From DATNPH01 sp036703315 (GTDB lineage: Bacteria > Cyanobacteriota > Cyanobacteriia > Cyanobacteriales > Coleofasciculaceae), in contig DATNPH010000243.1 of NCBI GenBank assembly GCA_036703315.1, forward strand, positions 1-26,023: a stretch of DNA of 26,023 nt, in the 5' to 3' direction. The notes beneath the pieces were generated by a model. The model saw only the letters and a program-made list of their open reading frames with translations, made no database searches and was not told where the DNA came from. The position numbers were made by a program, and so were the translations under genes. Shown here piece by piece: positions 7,839 to 15,090 of this stretch. The stretch's first letter is position 1. Every line of letters begins with the position of its first letter.

Positions 7839-9524
7839 CTAATTCAAATCCTCCGGTAGCCTAATCTCTTGCTCCAGTGGCAAATCAGCCAGAAATTCCC
7901 GATCTTCAGTAATATGAGGGAATTTCAACTGGGAATCAGGAATACCTCGTTCTATCTGACGTTGACGCAGGATAGTAAAGCTGCCATGGGACAGAATCCG
8001 CAGACGTGGTGGTGGGATGTCATTTCTGCGACTGATTTCATAGTGAGTGTTTTCTTCCTGAAGCTTGCGGTCAAAGCTGGCGAGGAAAGCTTGGGGATTG
8101 TCAAGGGTGTAACCAGCCGCTAGCTCGATATTGACTAGATAGCGTGCTGGAAAATCACTCTCAGACAAGGTAAGGCAGAAATCCTCTAGCAGGACATTAA
8201 AGTCTTGCTGTAAGCTCTGCATCACCCGTGTAGCATGAGATTCCGTGGTTTTCTCGGTAGTGGAAGAAATCAATCCTCCCAGTCGGTGACGAAAGACAAT
8301 TAGAGGCGCTGTCCCGTAAAACCCTACCACTTCCACGACATCGCCAATATCGTAGCGGTAGAAGCCCCCATAGTTACTTACCAGGATGCGGTAGCGTTCT
8401 CCGGGTTTCACCTCAGTGGCGAGTAGGGTTTTGGGATGCTTAGCCTGCCACTGGTCTTGGGGGATAAACTCAAAAAAGCCCGTCTCAATGGCGAGGACGC
8501 TGCCATCGCTGTCAATATCAGGATAAATACTGAAGGTGCCTTCCGCCGATGAGAAGACAGCTCCAAAAACAGGAGTATCACCTAAGTAGCCAGGGAAGCG
8601 CTCAAAGTAAAAATCTGAAGTTCCTCCCCGTGCCGTTCCGACAAAGGCTAGCTCAGGCCAAACTAGTTTAGGCGTAAGTCGTCCCTGTGCTTTGAAAATT
8701 TCCCGTAATTCCTTAGCACGGCTGGGGTTGGCGCTGTGCTGACGCTCTAGTTCTTGCCGCAGACTTGGTTCGAGTTCTATCCAGGGAGCAATAGTGCCTT
8801 TTTCTAAGTCTTGAATTAAATCTTCCCCGTAGCGCTCCAAATAGTTGCAAATCCGCAGGATCAGCATGGGAAAGTTAGCAATAATGCCACTTAGCGTCTT
8901 ATCGGGCAAGGCAAAGAGCAAACAGATATAGTGGCGTGCAAAACTGTCTCCTGCCAAGAGGGTTTCAAACGGGGTAGCGAAGAGTTGCTGGTAGAAGCGC
9001 TTATCCATCCGCATCACCCCGACGCTGGCAGGACCATAATCAATGCCGCCACTGGTGCGTCCCCACATTTGGGCAGAGTTGGTCAACAAGAGTTTGCCAA
9101 ACTTCAGTCCCCGCTTTCTCAGGGCATCACTCAAAAAGCCTATACTGGTGAGATTTGCTTTACGTAAAACATTTTGCGATCGCCTACTCGTAGGGATGAG
9201 TTTCTTTTTTCCCGTCGAGCCACTCGTCAGCGTGATATAAACCACTGGATCGGGCATCAACAGATTTTGCTCACCTTGGGCGATGCGCTCCATATAGGGT
9301 TCATAACTGCTGTAAGGTAAAATCGGCACCCATTCTCGAAACTGCTCAACAGTCTTGATCTCTCCCAGCTTGTATTTACGCCCTAGTTCCGTATCTTGAT
9401 AATCCCGCAACAGCTTCAGCAAGAACCGCTCTTGCACGGCTGCGGTATTGCGAGTTTTACGCACAAAGTTAGCTTTCGTCTGTCGCGCTACAGCCGTCAA
9501 AAGGGGAACCAAGTAATTTGCCAT
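7839..9524 (-). CDS. GH3-family acyl-adenylate/acyl-amide synthetase
   Basis: A 561-residue protein of the GH3 auxin-responsive promoter family (firefly-luciferase-type adenylating fold). Plant members join a carboxylic acid to an amino acid through an acyl-AMP. Visible motifs are the ATP loop TSGSTG (about 100-105), the domain phrase YGGFYRYDIGDVVEVVGF (385-402) and STTEKTTE at the hinge. The frame opens at GTG 9608, but ATG at 9524 begins MANYLVPLLTAVARQTK, the usual start of cyanobacterial homologues, and I prefer it; using 9608 would add 28 residues. No membrane segment is seen. It is divergent from the fatty-acid-hydroxylase gene. In this setting it could activate a fatty or hydroxy acid and couple it to an amine; amide formation is inferred from family chemistry. 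Confidence 0.85.
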   Translation of the reverse strand: MANYLVPLLTAVARQTKANFVRKTRNTAAVQERFLLKLLRDYQDTELGRKYKLGEIKTVEQFREWVPILPYSSYEPYMERIAQGEQNLLMPDPVVYITLTSGSTGKKKLIPTSRRSQNVLRKANLTSIGFLSDALRKRGLKFGKLLLTNSAQMWGRTSGGIDYGPASVGVMRMDKRFYQQLFATPFETLLAGDSFARHYICLLFALPDKTLSGIIANFPMLILRICNYLERYGEDLIQDLEKGTIAPWIELEPSLRQELERQHSANPSRAKELREIFKAQGRLTPKLVWPELAFVGTARGGTSDFYFERFPGYLGDTPVFGAVFSSAEGTFSIYPDIDSDGSVLAIETGFFEFIPQDQWQAKHPKTLLATEVKPGERYRILVSNYGGFYRYDIGDVVEVVGFYGTAPLIVFRHRLGGLISSTTEKTTESHATRVMQSLQQDFNVLLEDFCLTLSESDFPARYLVNIELAAGYTLDNPQAFLASFDRKLQEENTHYEISRRNDIPPPRLRILSHGSFTILRQRQIERGIPDSQLKFPHITEDREFLADLPLEQEIRLPEDLN

Positions 9525-9710
9525 TTGAAGTCTCACACCCGTTAGAAAGCAATAGAAGTTGATTAAAGCAGATTTATATTTATCTAGATCTCTCTTAATT
9601 TTCCCCACCCACTTATAAATGTCCCAGGTTTAGCATTGTCATCCTGTCAGGGGATGGCAAAATACTCAAATGGGCGTTTCTTTAAAGAAAAGTGTGAGGA
9701 GAAAAAGTCC

Positions 9711-10193
9711 GTGATTGTGATCGCCTGTTTTATAGTGGCGTTTGTCCTAGCGAGCTTAGTTGAATACTGGATACATCGCTTGATGCATGCTAACGCTCGG
9801 ATTGGTGAACGTCACCGCGACCATCACCGCCGCAATGAGGGGCAGGGAGTCCTGTGGGAGTTCCGGGACTATGTCAAGGGCAGTGGTATAGTAATGTGCT
9901 TAATGTTTCTCTACTCCTGGAATGCCGGAATCGGTTGGTTCCTAGGTGGACTAAGCTATGCTGCGTTTTCATCTTATGCCCATCAGCTCCAGCATGAAAA
10001 CCCAACCAAGTGTTTTTGGATGAAGATGCCAGTGCACTATGTGCATCACAAATACGGCATGTGGCATCACAATTTTGGTTTAGCCGTGGATTGGTGGGAT
10101 CATATTTTTGGTACCTACAAGCCTGTGGAATGGCTGACCCAAGAAGAACTGAACCAACCTGAACGGGGGTATTTACAACTTCGATGGCGGTAG
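9711..10193 (+). CDS. Sterol desaturase/fatty acid hydroxylase superfamily membrane protein
   Basis: A 160-residue membrane-bound di-iron enzyme. The eight-histidine pattern is visible: HRLMH (22-26), HRDHH (35-39), HQLQH (91-95), HYVHH (109-113) and HHNFG (119-120), with hydrophobic helices between. The closing phrase WWDHIFGTYKP is typical of the superfamily. The frame is open from 9636, but GTG at 9711 has GAGGAGA nine bases upstream and begins directly with the first membrane helix, so I choose it. The size is at the small end (CrtZ-like or short hydroxylases). It lies 166 bp upstream of the Mpo1-like gene on the same strand. Since Mpo1 acts on 2-hydroxy fatty acids, a fatty-acid 2-hydroxylase or sphingoid hydroxylase role is attractive; carotenoid hydroxylation is an alternative. 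Confidence 0.85.
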   Translation: MIVIACFIVAFVLASLVEYWIHRLMHANARIGERHRDHHRRNEGQGVLWEFRDYVKGSGIVMCLMFLYSWNAGIGWFLGGLSYAAFSSYAHQLQHENPTKCFWMKMPVHYVHHKYGMWHHNFGLAVDWWDHIFGTYKPVEWLTQEELNQPERGYLQLRWR

Positions 10194-10359
10194 ATAAGCT
10201 GTTCCACATTTAATTTGCAGACTGAGAGCAAGATTACCTATACGATGTAGGCATAATCGTAAAATTTTCCAATTTCTATTGCTTTTAGCAAAGTCCTCGT
10301 AATATTGTTCCTACAATGCTCTCGTTTTCCCAATCGGGTATCAGTGTAGGAGAATTGCA

Positions 10360-10677
10360 TTGAGCTACTACCAAAAAGCTAAAGCCCACTTTGTTGCGAG
10401 TCATCAGAATCCCATCAACCAGATTCTGCACCACATCACTAACCTGCTGGCGATCGCAGCTGTGGTTTTACTGTTCTACGATTGGCGGTTGACACTCTGG
10501 TGCTTAGTGCTAACCCAAGTTTTGGCTTTAGGCGGTCACGCTGTCTTCGAAAAGAATCAACCTGCTGCTGTAAAGTATCCTGGCATTACCATCCTCGCCT
10601 CGCTGTCGTGGTCGTTTGAAAACTGGTTTGGCTTACGCCAAGTCTGGGCTTATCTGAATCGTAAGCAGGAAGTTTAG
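10360..10677 (+). CDS. Mpo1-like (DUF962, YGL010w-like) membrane protein
   Basis: A 105-residue membrane protein. The family signature is visible: H15-Q-N-P near the N-terminus, LHHITNLLA, and GHAVFEKNQPAAV (from about residue 59), the form of the conserved GHxxFE...PA motif that holds iron-binding histidines in yeast Mpo1. Two or three hydrophobic helices lie between. The start is TTG at 10360 with AGGAG seven bases upstream; no ATG or GTG fits. Yeast Mpo1 is an Fe(II) dioxygenase that shortens 2-hydroxypalmitate in phytosphingosine breakdown (alpha-oxidation). Its position behind a di-iron hydroxylase and near an alpha-oxoamine synthase is consistent with 2-hydroxyacyl or sphingoid lipid chemistry. 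Family call is firm; reaction in this organism is inferred. Confidence 0.8.
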   Translation: MSYYQKAKAHFVASHQNPINQILHHITNLLAIAAVVLLFYDWRLTLWCLVLTQVLALGGHAVFEKNQPAAVKYPGITILASLSWSFENWFGLRQVWAYLNRKQEV

Positions 10678-10683
10678 TTATTT

Positions 10684-10783
10684 GGCTAATGGTGAGCCAG
10701 CGCGTCTTGGGGGTTCCCTCCATGAGCGACTGGCGTACTTCGCAGCGCTAGCGACGCAGGAGCGTCACCCGAAGGGCTAATGG
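10684..10783. repeat. Interspersed palindromic repeat flanked by 9-bp direct repeats
   Basis: GGCTAATGG occurs at 10684-10692 and again at 10775-10783. Between them lies a GC-rich segment with pairing arms GCCAG (10696-10700) and CTGGC (10730-10734) and a second part rich in GCGCTAGCGACGCAGGAGCG-type sequence. This is the style of dispersed intergenic repeats in large cyanobacterial genomes. It separates the Mpo1-like gene from the amidohydrolase gene. Confidence 0.55.
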
Positions 10784-10839
10784 CAATGAACAATTAGCTA
10801 TTAGCTTATTACCAATGAAGAATTAATTAAGGAGCATTC

Positions 10840-12228
10840 ATGTACCAAGGCTTATTAGTGATCGACGCCGATGCCCATAAACTAGAAAATCCTCTGGTAA
10901 TGCGGGATTATCTAGAACCAGAGTATCGCGATCGCATCGGTTTAGTGATTGATAGTCTCGGTGATCAACGAGCACGAATTGTAGACTTCAATCCAGAAAC
11001 GGGTAAAAATGACTTCATGCGGATGTTCCCTCAGCCGCAAGGGTTGGGGAAAGGTGGCTTTCGTAATCTGCATCCGGATACAACATTGGGTGCAATGTTC
11101 AATCGCGTGAGAGTTGAACATATGGATCAAGAAGGCGTTGATGTCCAGGTGATTTATGGCACGCTCAACTTGGTCTTCTCTAGCCTTTTAGATAAGGATT
11201 TGGCGGTGGCACTTTGCCGTGCCTACAACAACTACATCGCCGATGACTGCCGAGGCTACGATAACCGCCTTAAACCCATTGGCGTATTACCCCTACAGGA
11301 TGTAGACGTGGCGATAGCAGAAATGCACCGTTGTGTCAACGAACTCGGCATGATTGGCGTCGCTGTTGCCCCAAACATGCCAATCCCCCATCCCAAAGCG
11401 CCTGACGCTTTCCCAGAGATTCGCACCTGTAAGGCGATTAGCCATCCTGATTTCCGCCCCATCCTCCAAGCTGCCGTAGACTTAGATATTGGTCTTGGGA
11501 TTCACGGAGGACCAGGTTCTTACATGGTGAGTGGCATTGCAGATCATACCGAAACGTTTGTCCTTACCCACATCTTCGTGCAGCGGAACCAGCAACAACT
11601 GGCTTTGGCTCGCATGATCTTTGATGGAGCCTTTGAGCAATTCCCCACGCTTAGAGTTGGTTTCTTGGAAGGTGGTTGTGGTTGGCTACCCGACATTGCT
11701 CACGCTTTCCATGAGCATTGGGAAAAACGTATCCGTGATTTTGACCCCAAGCATCCTTATCGCCCTTCATTGATGGAGTTCACCAAACTGATGATCCAGG
11801 AGAGGGGAGGCAAAGATAATATCAACATCATCAGTAAGGCGAAAAACCTCTTTGATCTGTTGTGGAATGCACAACACGACCCTGCTCAGATCGAAGACTC
11901 TAGTCTCTATGAACACTACGATCTCCGTCACCGTGACCCATTAGAGTACTTTGAACGAGGTCAAATTTTTACTTCGTTTGAGTCCGATGACCCAGGTCCT
12001 GCTTATCTTCATGTTGCCATGGGCGAAGTCGGTAAGCGAGTGGCTTGTTTCTCTGGCGATTATGGTCACTGGGATGGCGTACTTCATGACTGTGTCAAGG
12101 ATGCAGCCACCGTTGCTGAGTATGACCAAGATCATTTAGCGTTGCTACTGGGAGGTAATGCACTGAGTCTTTATGGCGATCGCTTGCGCCAATCCCTACC
12201 TGCTAACCTTATGGTTCAGAGCGTCTAA
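10840..12228 (+). CDS. Amidohydrolase family 2 (ACMSD-like) metal-dependent hydrolase
   Basis: A 462-residue TIM-barrel enzyme. The N-terminus IDADAHKLENP replaces the classic DxHxH and is typical of the PF04909 branch, which includes decarboxylases and hydratases as well as hydrolases. Further metal or active-site candidates are the His in GIHGGPGSY (about 225), the phrase GFLEGGCGWLPD (about 275-286) and the Asp in SGDYGHWDG near residue 405. It is longer than the usual 300-400, with an extra stretch at about 290-380. ATG at 10840 has GGAG five bases upstream. It is on the same strand as the hydroxylase and Mpo1-like genes but separated from them by a repeat. The substrate is unknown; the family often acts on carboxylated or amide compounds. 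Confidence 0.8.
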   Translation: MYQGLLVIDADAHKLENPLVMRDYLEPEYRDRIGLVIDSLGDQRARIVDFNPETGKNDFMRMFPQPQGLGKGGFRNLHPDTTLGAMFNRVRVEHMDQEGVDVQVIYGTLNLVFSSLLDKDLAVALCRAYNNYIADDCRGYDNRLKPIGVLPLQDVDVAIAEMHRCVNELGMIGVAVAPNMPIPHPKAPDAFPEIRTCKAISHPDFRPILQAAVDLDIGLGIHGGPGSYMVSGIADHTETFVLTHIFVQRNQQQLALARMIFDGAFEQFPTLRVGFLEGGCGWLPDIAHAFHEHWEKRIRDFDPKHPYRPSLMEFTKLMIQERGGKDNINIISKAKNLFDLLWNAQHDPAQIEDSSLYEHYDLRHRDPLEYFERGQIFTSFESDDPGPAYLHVAMGEVGKRVACFSGDYGHWDGVLHDCVKDAATVAEYDQDHLALLLGGNALSLYGDRLRQSLPANLMVQSV

Positions 12229-12265
12229 TCTGAACAGCGAGGTTGACTTAACAGTTCAAAGTTAA

Positions 12266-12299
12266 AAGGTTGAAAGTCTTAACCTTCAACCTTTCAACC
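12266..12299. terminator. Nested hairpin between convergent genes
   Basis: AAGGTTGAA (12266-12274) pairs with TTCAACCTT (12285-12293), and an alternative pairing GGTTGAAAG (12268-12276) with CTTTCAACC (12291-12299) is equally perfect. It sits between the amidohydrolase stop (12228) and the desaturase stop (12286), and its right arm forms the last codons and stop of the desaturase gene. A shared terminator is likely. Confidence 0.6.
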
Positions 12300-13221
12300 C
12301 TTCCTCAAGTACAGATTTAGGTACAGGTTTAATGTCCCAAATTAAGCCTAATAAGCCGAAAAGCTTTATTACATAGTAACTGACATCAATTTCCCACCAG
12401 TAAAAACCATTTCTAGCTGAAGAAGGATATCTATGATGATTGTTATGCCAACCATCACCGACAGTTAATAAGGATAGGAATACTGAATTCTTACTATTAT
12501 CGCCAGTGGCAAACCTTTGCTTTCCAATTAAGTGCATTAGAGAGTTTATAGTAAAGGTTGCATGCCAGAGTAAGACTGTCTTACCCAGAAAACCATAGAC
12601 AATCATTTCACCCGGAGAAACGCCTAAGTTAGGATAGTTAACTTGTAAATAAAAGCCAAACAATCCTAGAAATAATATCATCAAGATTATCGGAATATCA
12701 AACCATCTATCTAACCACAAAAGTTCTGGATATCTAGTTAAATCTTTGACATTTCTGTAATCCATATCAAGAATTTTTGGATCAGTCAGCCATCCCATGT
12801 GGGAATGCCAGAATCCTTTCGTGGGCGAATGAAAATCTTTACTAGTATCAGAGTATTTATGGTGATGTCTGTGGATAGAAGCCCACCAAATTGGTCCTCT
12901 TTGGACAGTTGTACAAGTTAACCAACCGAGTATAAATTGAAAAATTCGGCTTGTTTTGAAACTTTTATGAGAAAAATATCGATGAGAGCTTATACTGACT
13001 ACCAGCATACCTAAGTAGTAAGAAATCAATAATATAATTAAATCAACCCAAGATATACCTATTAAAATAATTGCTGCGAATGTGATAATATGGATTCCCC
13101 ATCTCACTCTCTCCAAAAAAAATAATTTTTGTTTTATTTTCTCAAGCTCTATGTTTTCAAAAGTGTTTTCTTGTTTGGTTGGAATGATCATGATTAATTT
13201 TTTGGTTTGAAATAATTCCAT
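12286..13221 (-). CDS. Membrane fatty acyl desaturase (delta-9/DesC-type)
   Basis: A 311-residue di-iron membrane enzyme that introduces a double bond into acyl chains. The three histidine boxes are present: HRYFSH (80-85), HRHHH (117-121) and WHNNHH (258-263), with hydrophobic pairs at about 45-75 and 170-215. The spacing and box forms match the acyl-CoA/acyl-lipid delta-9 group. The start is ATG at 13221; a second ATG lies ten codons in, and neither has a good Shine-Dalgarno. Base composition is clearly A/T-rich compared with the radical SAM and amidohydrolase genes beside it, which suggests a different history. It is convergent with the amidohydrolase gene. It could desaturate membrane lipids in general or the chain of the locus product. 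Confidence 0.88.
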   Translation of the reverse strand: MELFQTKKLIMIIPTKQENTFENIELEKIKQKLFFLERVRWGIHIITFAAIILIGISWVDLIILLISYYLGMLVVSISSHRYFSHKSFKTSRIFQFILGWLTCTTVQRGPIWWASIHRHHHKYSDTSKDFHSPTKGFWHSHMGWLTDPKILDMDYRNVKDLTRYPELLWLDRWFDIPIILMILFLGLFGFYLQVNYPNLGVSPGEMIVYGFLGKTVLLWHATFTINSLMHLIGKQRFATGDNSKNSVFLSLLTVGDGWHNNHHRYPSSARNGFYWWEIDVSYYVIKLFGLLGLIWDIKPVPKSVLEEGLKG

Positions 13222-13465
13222 AGCAATTTATCACTTTTAAGTTAAGATTGCTACTTAATAGGGAAAAAAGGTACTATCATTTTTTAAAATATTATGGCTC
13301 ATGTCTAGGAAGTAAGTGGAGTGGGGGAGTTCTTGAATAGGGCAGCAAAGGACATGAGGATATGGAGAGCGTATTCTGCCCAATTTTCAAACAAACCCCA
13401 AACACAATCTCCCTTGCCCCTCTGCTCCTTTTTTATGAAGCTTGACATTTAATGAGAGTTCTATA

Positions 13466-15037
13466 ATGCGAATTTTACTCCTGTATCCTCTCTTCCCTAA
13501 ATCATTCTGGTCTTTTGACAAAGCACTAGAATTGATCGGAAGAAAGGTTTCGCTTCCTCCTCTAGGCATGATTACAGTTGCGGCGATCTTGCCTCAAACC
13601 TGGGAGTTCCGTTTGGTAGACCGCAATGTAAGGTTTGAAACTGAAGAAGACTGGGCTTGGGCTGATCTGGTGATTATCTCAGGCATGATTGTCCAAAAAC
13701 CAGATTTACTGTACCTGATTCGCGAGGCAAAGCGACGGGGCAAGCTAGTAGCCGCTGGTGGTCCCTACCTTACATCCGTTCCTGAGGCGGCGCAGGAAGC
13801 CGGAGTAGACTTTCTAGTTTTGGATGAGGGCGAAATTACCCTGCCACTATTGGTTGAGGCGCTAGAACGGGGAGAAACTTCCGGGATACTCCGTGCCAAT
13901 GGCGAAAAGCCTGATGTCACTACCACGCCCATTCCTCGATATGATTTGCTGGATCTCAAAGCCTACAGCGACATGTCGGTGCAGTTTTCGCGGGGCTGTC
14001 CATTCCAGTGTGAATTCTGCGACATTATCGTACTCTATGGGCGCAAGCCACGTACTAAAACACCCGCACAGCTACTGGCTGAGTTGCAAACTCTCTATGA
14101 CTTAGGCTGGCGGCGATCAATTTTTGTAGTTGATGACAACTTCATCGGCAACAAGCGTAATGTGAAGCTCCTACTGCGTGAACTTGGTCCTTGGATGGCA
14201 GCTCGTGGCTACCCCTTCCGCCTCTCGACTGAAGCCTCGGTGGACTTAGCGCAGGATGAGGAACTGCTGGATCTAATGATTGCTGCCAACTTCAGCGCCG
14301 TTTTCTTAGGGATTGAAACACCGGACACAGAAAGTTTAGCGATGACTCAAAAGTTCCAAAATACGCGGAACTCGCTAATGGAATCTGTTCTGAAAATCAA
14401 TCGGGTAGGTCTGCGAGTGATGGCTGGTTTTATCATTGGCTTCGATGGGGAGAAACCAGGAGCAGGCGATCGCATCGTTGAGTTTGTGGAAGCGACAGCG
14501 ATTCCTCAGGCGATATGTAGTATGCTTCAAGCTTTGCCCAATACAGCACTGTGGTATCGACTCCAGAAGGAGGGGCGTCTACTAGAAGGGGACGAAGAGG
14601 CTAACATTCACCAGACAACCCTGGCCAACTTTATCCCAACTCGTCCTTTAGAAGAACTGGCTCGTGAATATGTAAATTGCTTCTGGCAACTGTACGAGCC
14701 AGAGCGCTATCTAGCACGAGTCTATCGGCACTTCCTACAGATGAAGCCGACGCCTCACAAGAAGAAGTTCAAGATGCCAGAGTTGGCAGATATTCGGGCG
14801 TTGTTCCTCATTTGTTGGCGACAAGGGTTCAAGCGCAAGACACGCTTCCAATTCTGGCGTCAGCTGTTTTCTATCATCCGGCACAATCCTGGTGTGTTTG
14901 AACACTATCTGACCAACTGCGCCCACCTGGAGCATTTCACCGATTACCGTCAAATTGTACGTGACCAAATCGAAGCGCAACTGGCTGAATATTTGGCAAA
15001 CAAAGTGGATTCTCAATCATTAGTTCTTAGCCAGTAG
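13466..15037 (+). CDS. B12-binding domain radical SAM protein (DUF4070, HpnP-like group)
   Basis: A 523-residue enzyme. The N-terminal cobalamin-binding domain (about 1-140) includes PPLGMITVAAILP and AGGPYLTSVPE. The radical SAM core has CPFQCEFC (C178, C182, C185) for the 4Fe-4S cluster. The C-terminal part is the DUF4070 region. These enzymes usually transfer a methyl group from methylcobalamin to an unactivated carbon; the best known member is HpnP, the hopanoid C-2 methylase, and the present sequence is of that general type. The frame is open from TTG 13442, but ATG at 13466 gives the typical start MRILLLYPLFPKSFWSF and is preferred. Cyanobacteria carry several paralogues, so HpnP identity is not proven; methylation of another lipid is possible. 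Confidence 0.82.
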   Translation: MRILLLYPLFPKSFWSFDKALELIGRKVSLPPLGMITVAAILPQTWEFRLVDRNVRFETEEDWAWADLVIISGMIVQKPDLLYLIREAKRRGKLVAAGGPYLTSVPEAAQEAGVDFLVLDEGEITLPLLVEALERGETSGILRANGEKPDVTTTPIPRYDLLDLKAYSDMSVQFSRGCPFQCEFCDIIVLYGRKPRTKTPAQLLAELQTLYDLGWRRSIFVVDDNFIGNKRNVKLLLRELGPWMAARGYPFRLSTEASVDLAQDEELLDLMIAANFSAVFLGIETPDTESLAMTQKFQNTRNSLMESVLKINRVGLRVMAGFIIGFDGEKPGAGDRIVEFVEATAIPQAICSMLQALPNTALWYRLQKEGRLLEGDEEANIHQTTLANFIPTRPLEELAREYVNCFWQLYEPERYLARVYRHFLQMKPTPHKKKFKMPELADIRALFLICWRQGFKRKTRFQFWRQLFSIIRHNPGVFEHYLTNCAHLEHFTDYRQIVRDQIEAQLAEYLANKVDSQSLVLSQ

Positions 15038-15042
15038 TTACT

Positions 15043-15088
15043 AGTTAGTAGTTAGTAGTTAGTTGCTAATGACTGATGACTAATGACT
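15043..15088. repeat. Two short heptamer tandem arrays
   Basis: Three exact copies of AGTTAGT run from 15043 to 15063, then three copies of RATGACT (AATGACT, GATGACT, AATGACT) from 15068 to 15088. Short heptamer tandem repeats of this kind are common in heterocystous and other filamentous cyanobacteria. They fill the 53-bp gap between the radical SAM stop and the DevC-type stop, in the place of a terminator. Confidence 0.8.
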
Positions 15089-15090
15089 CA

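Noticed and set aside
13466..15037. Naming the radical SAM protein hpnP
   Set aside because: Likeness is to the whole DUF4070 group and cyanobacteria have several paralogues; no other hopanoid gene is seen nearby.
15043..15088. Possible CRISPR array
   Set aside because: Units are only seven bases with no spacers; no cas genes in the window.
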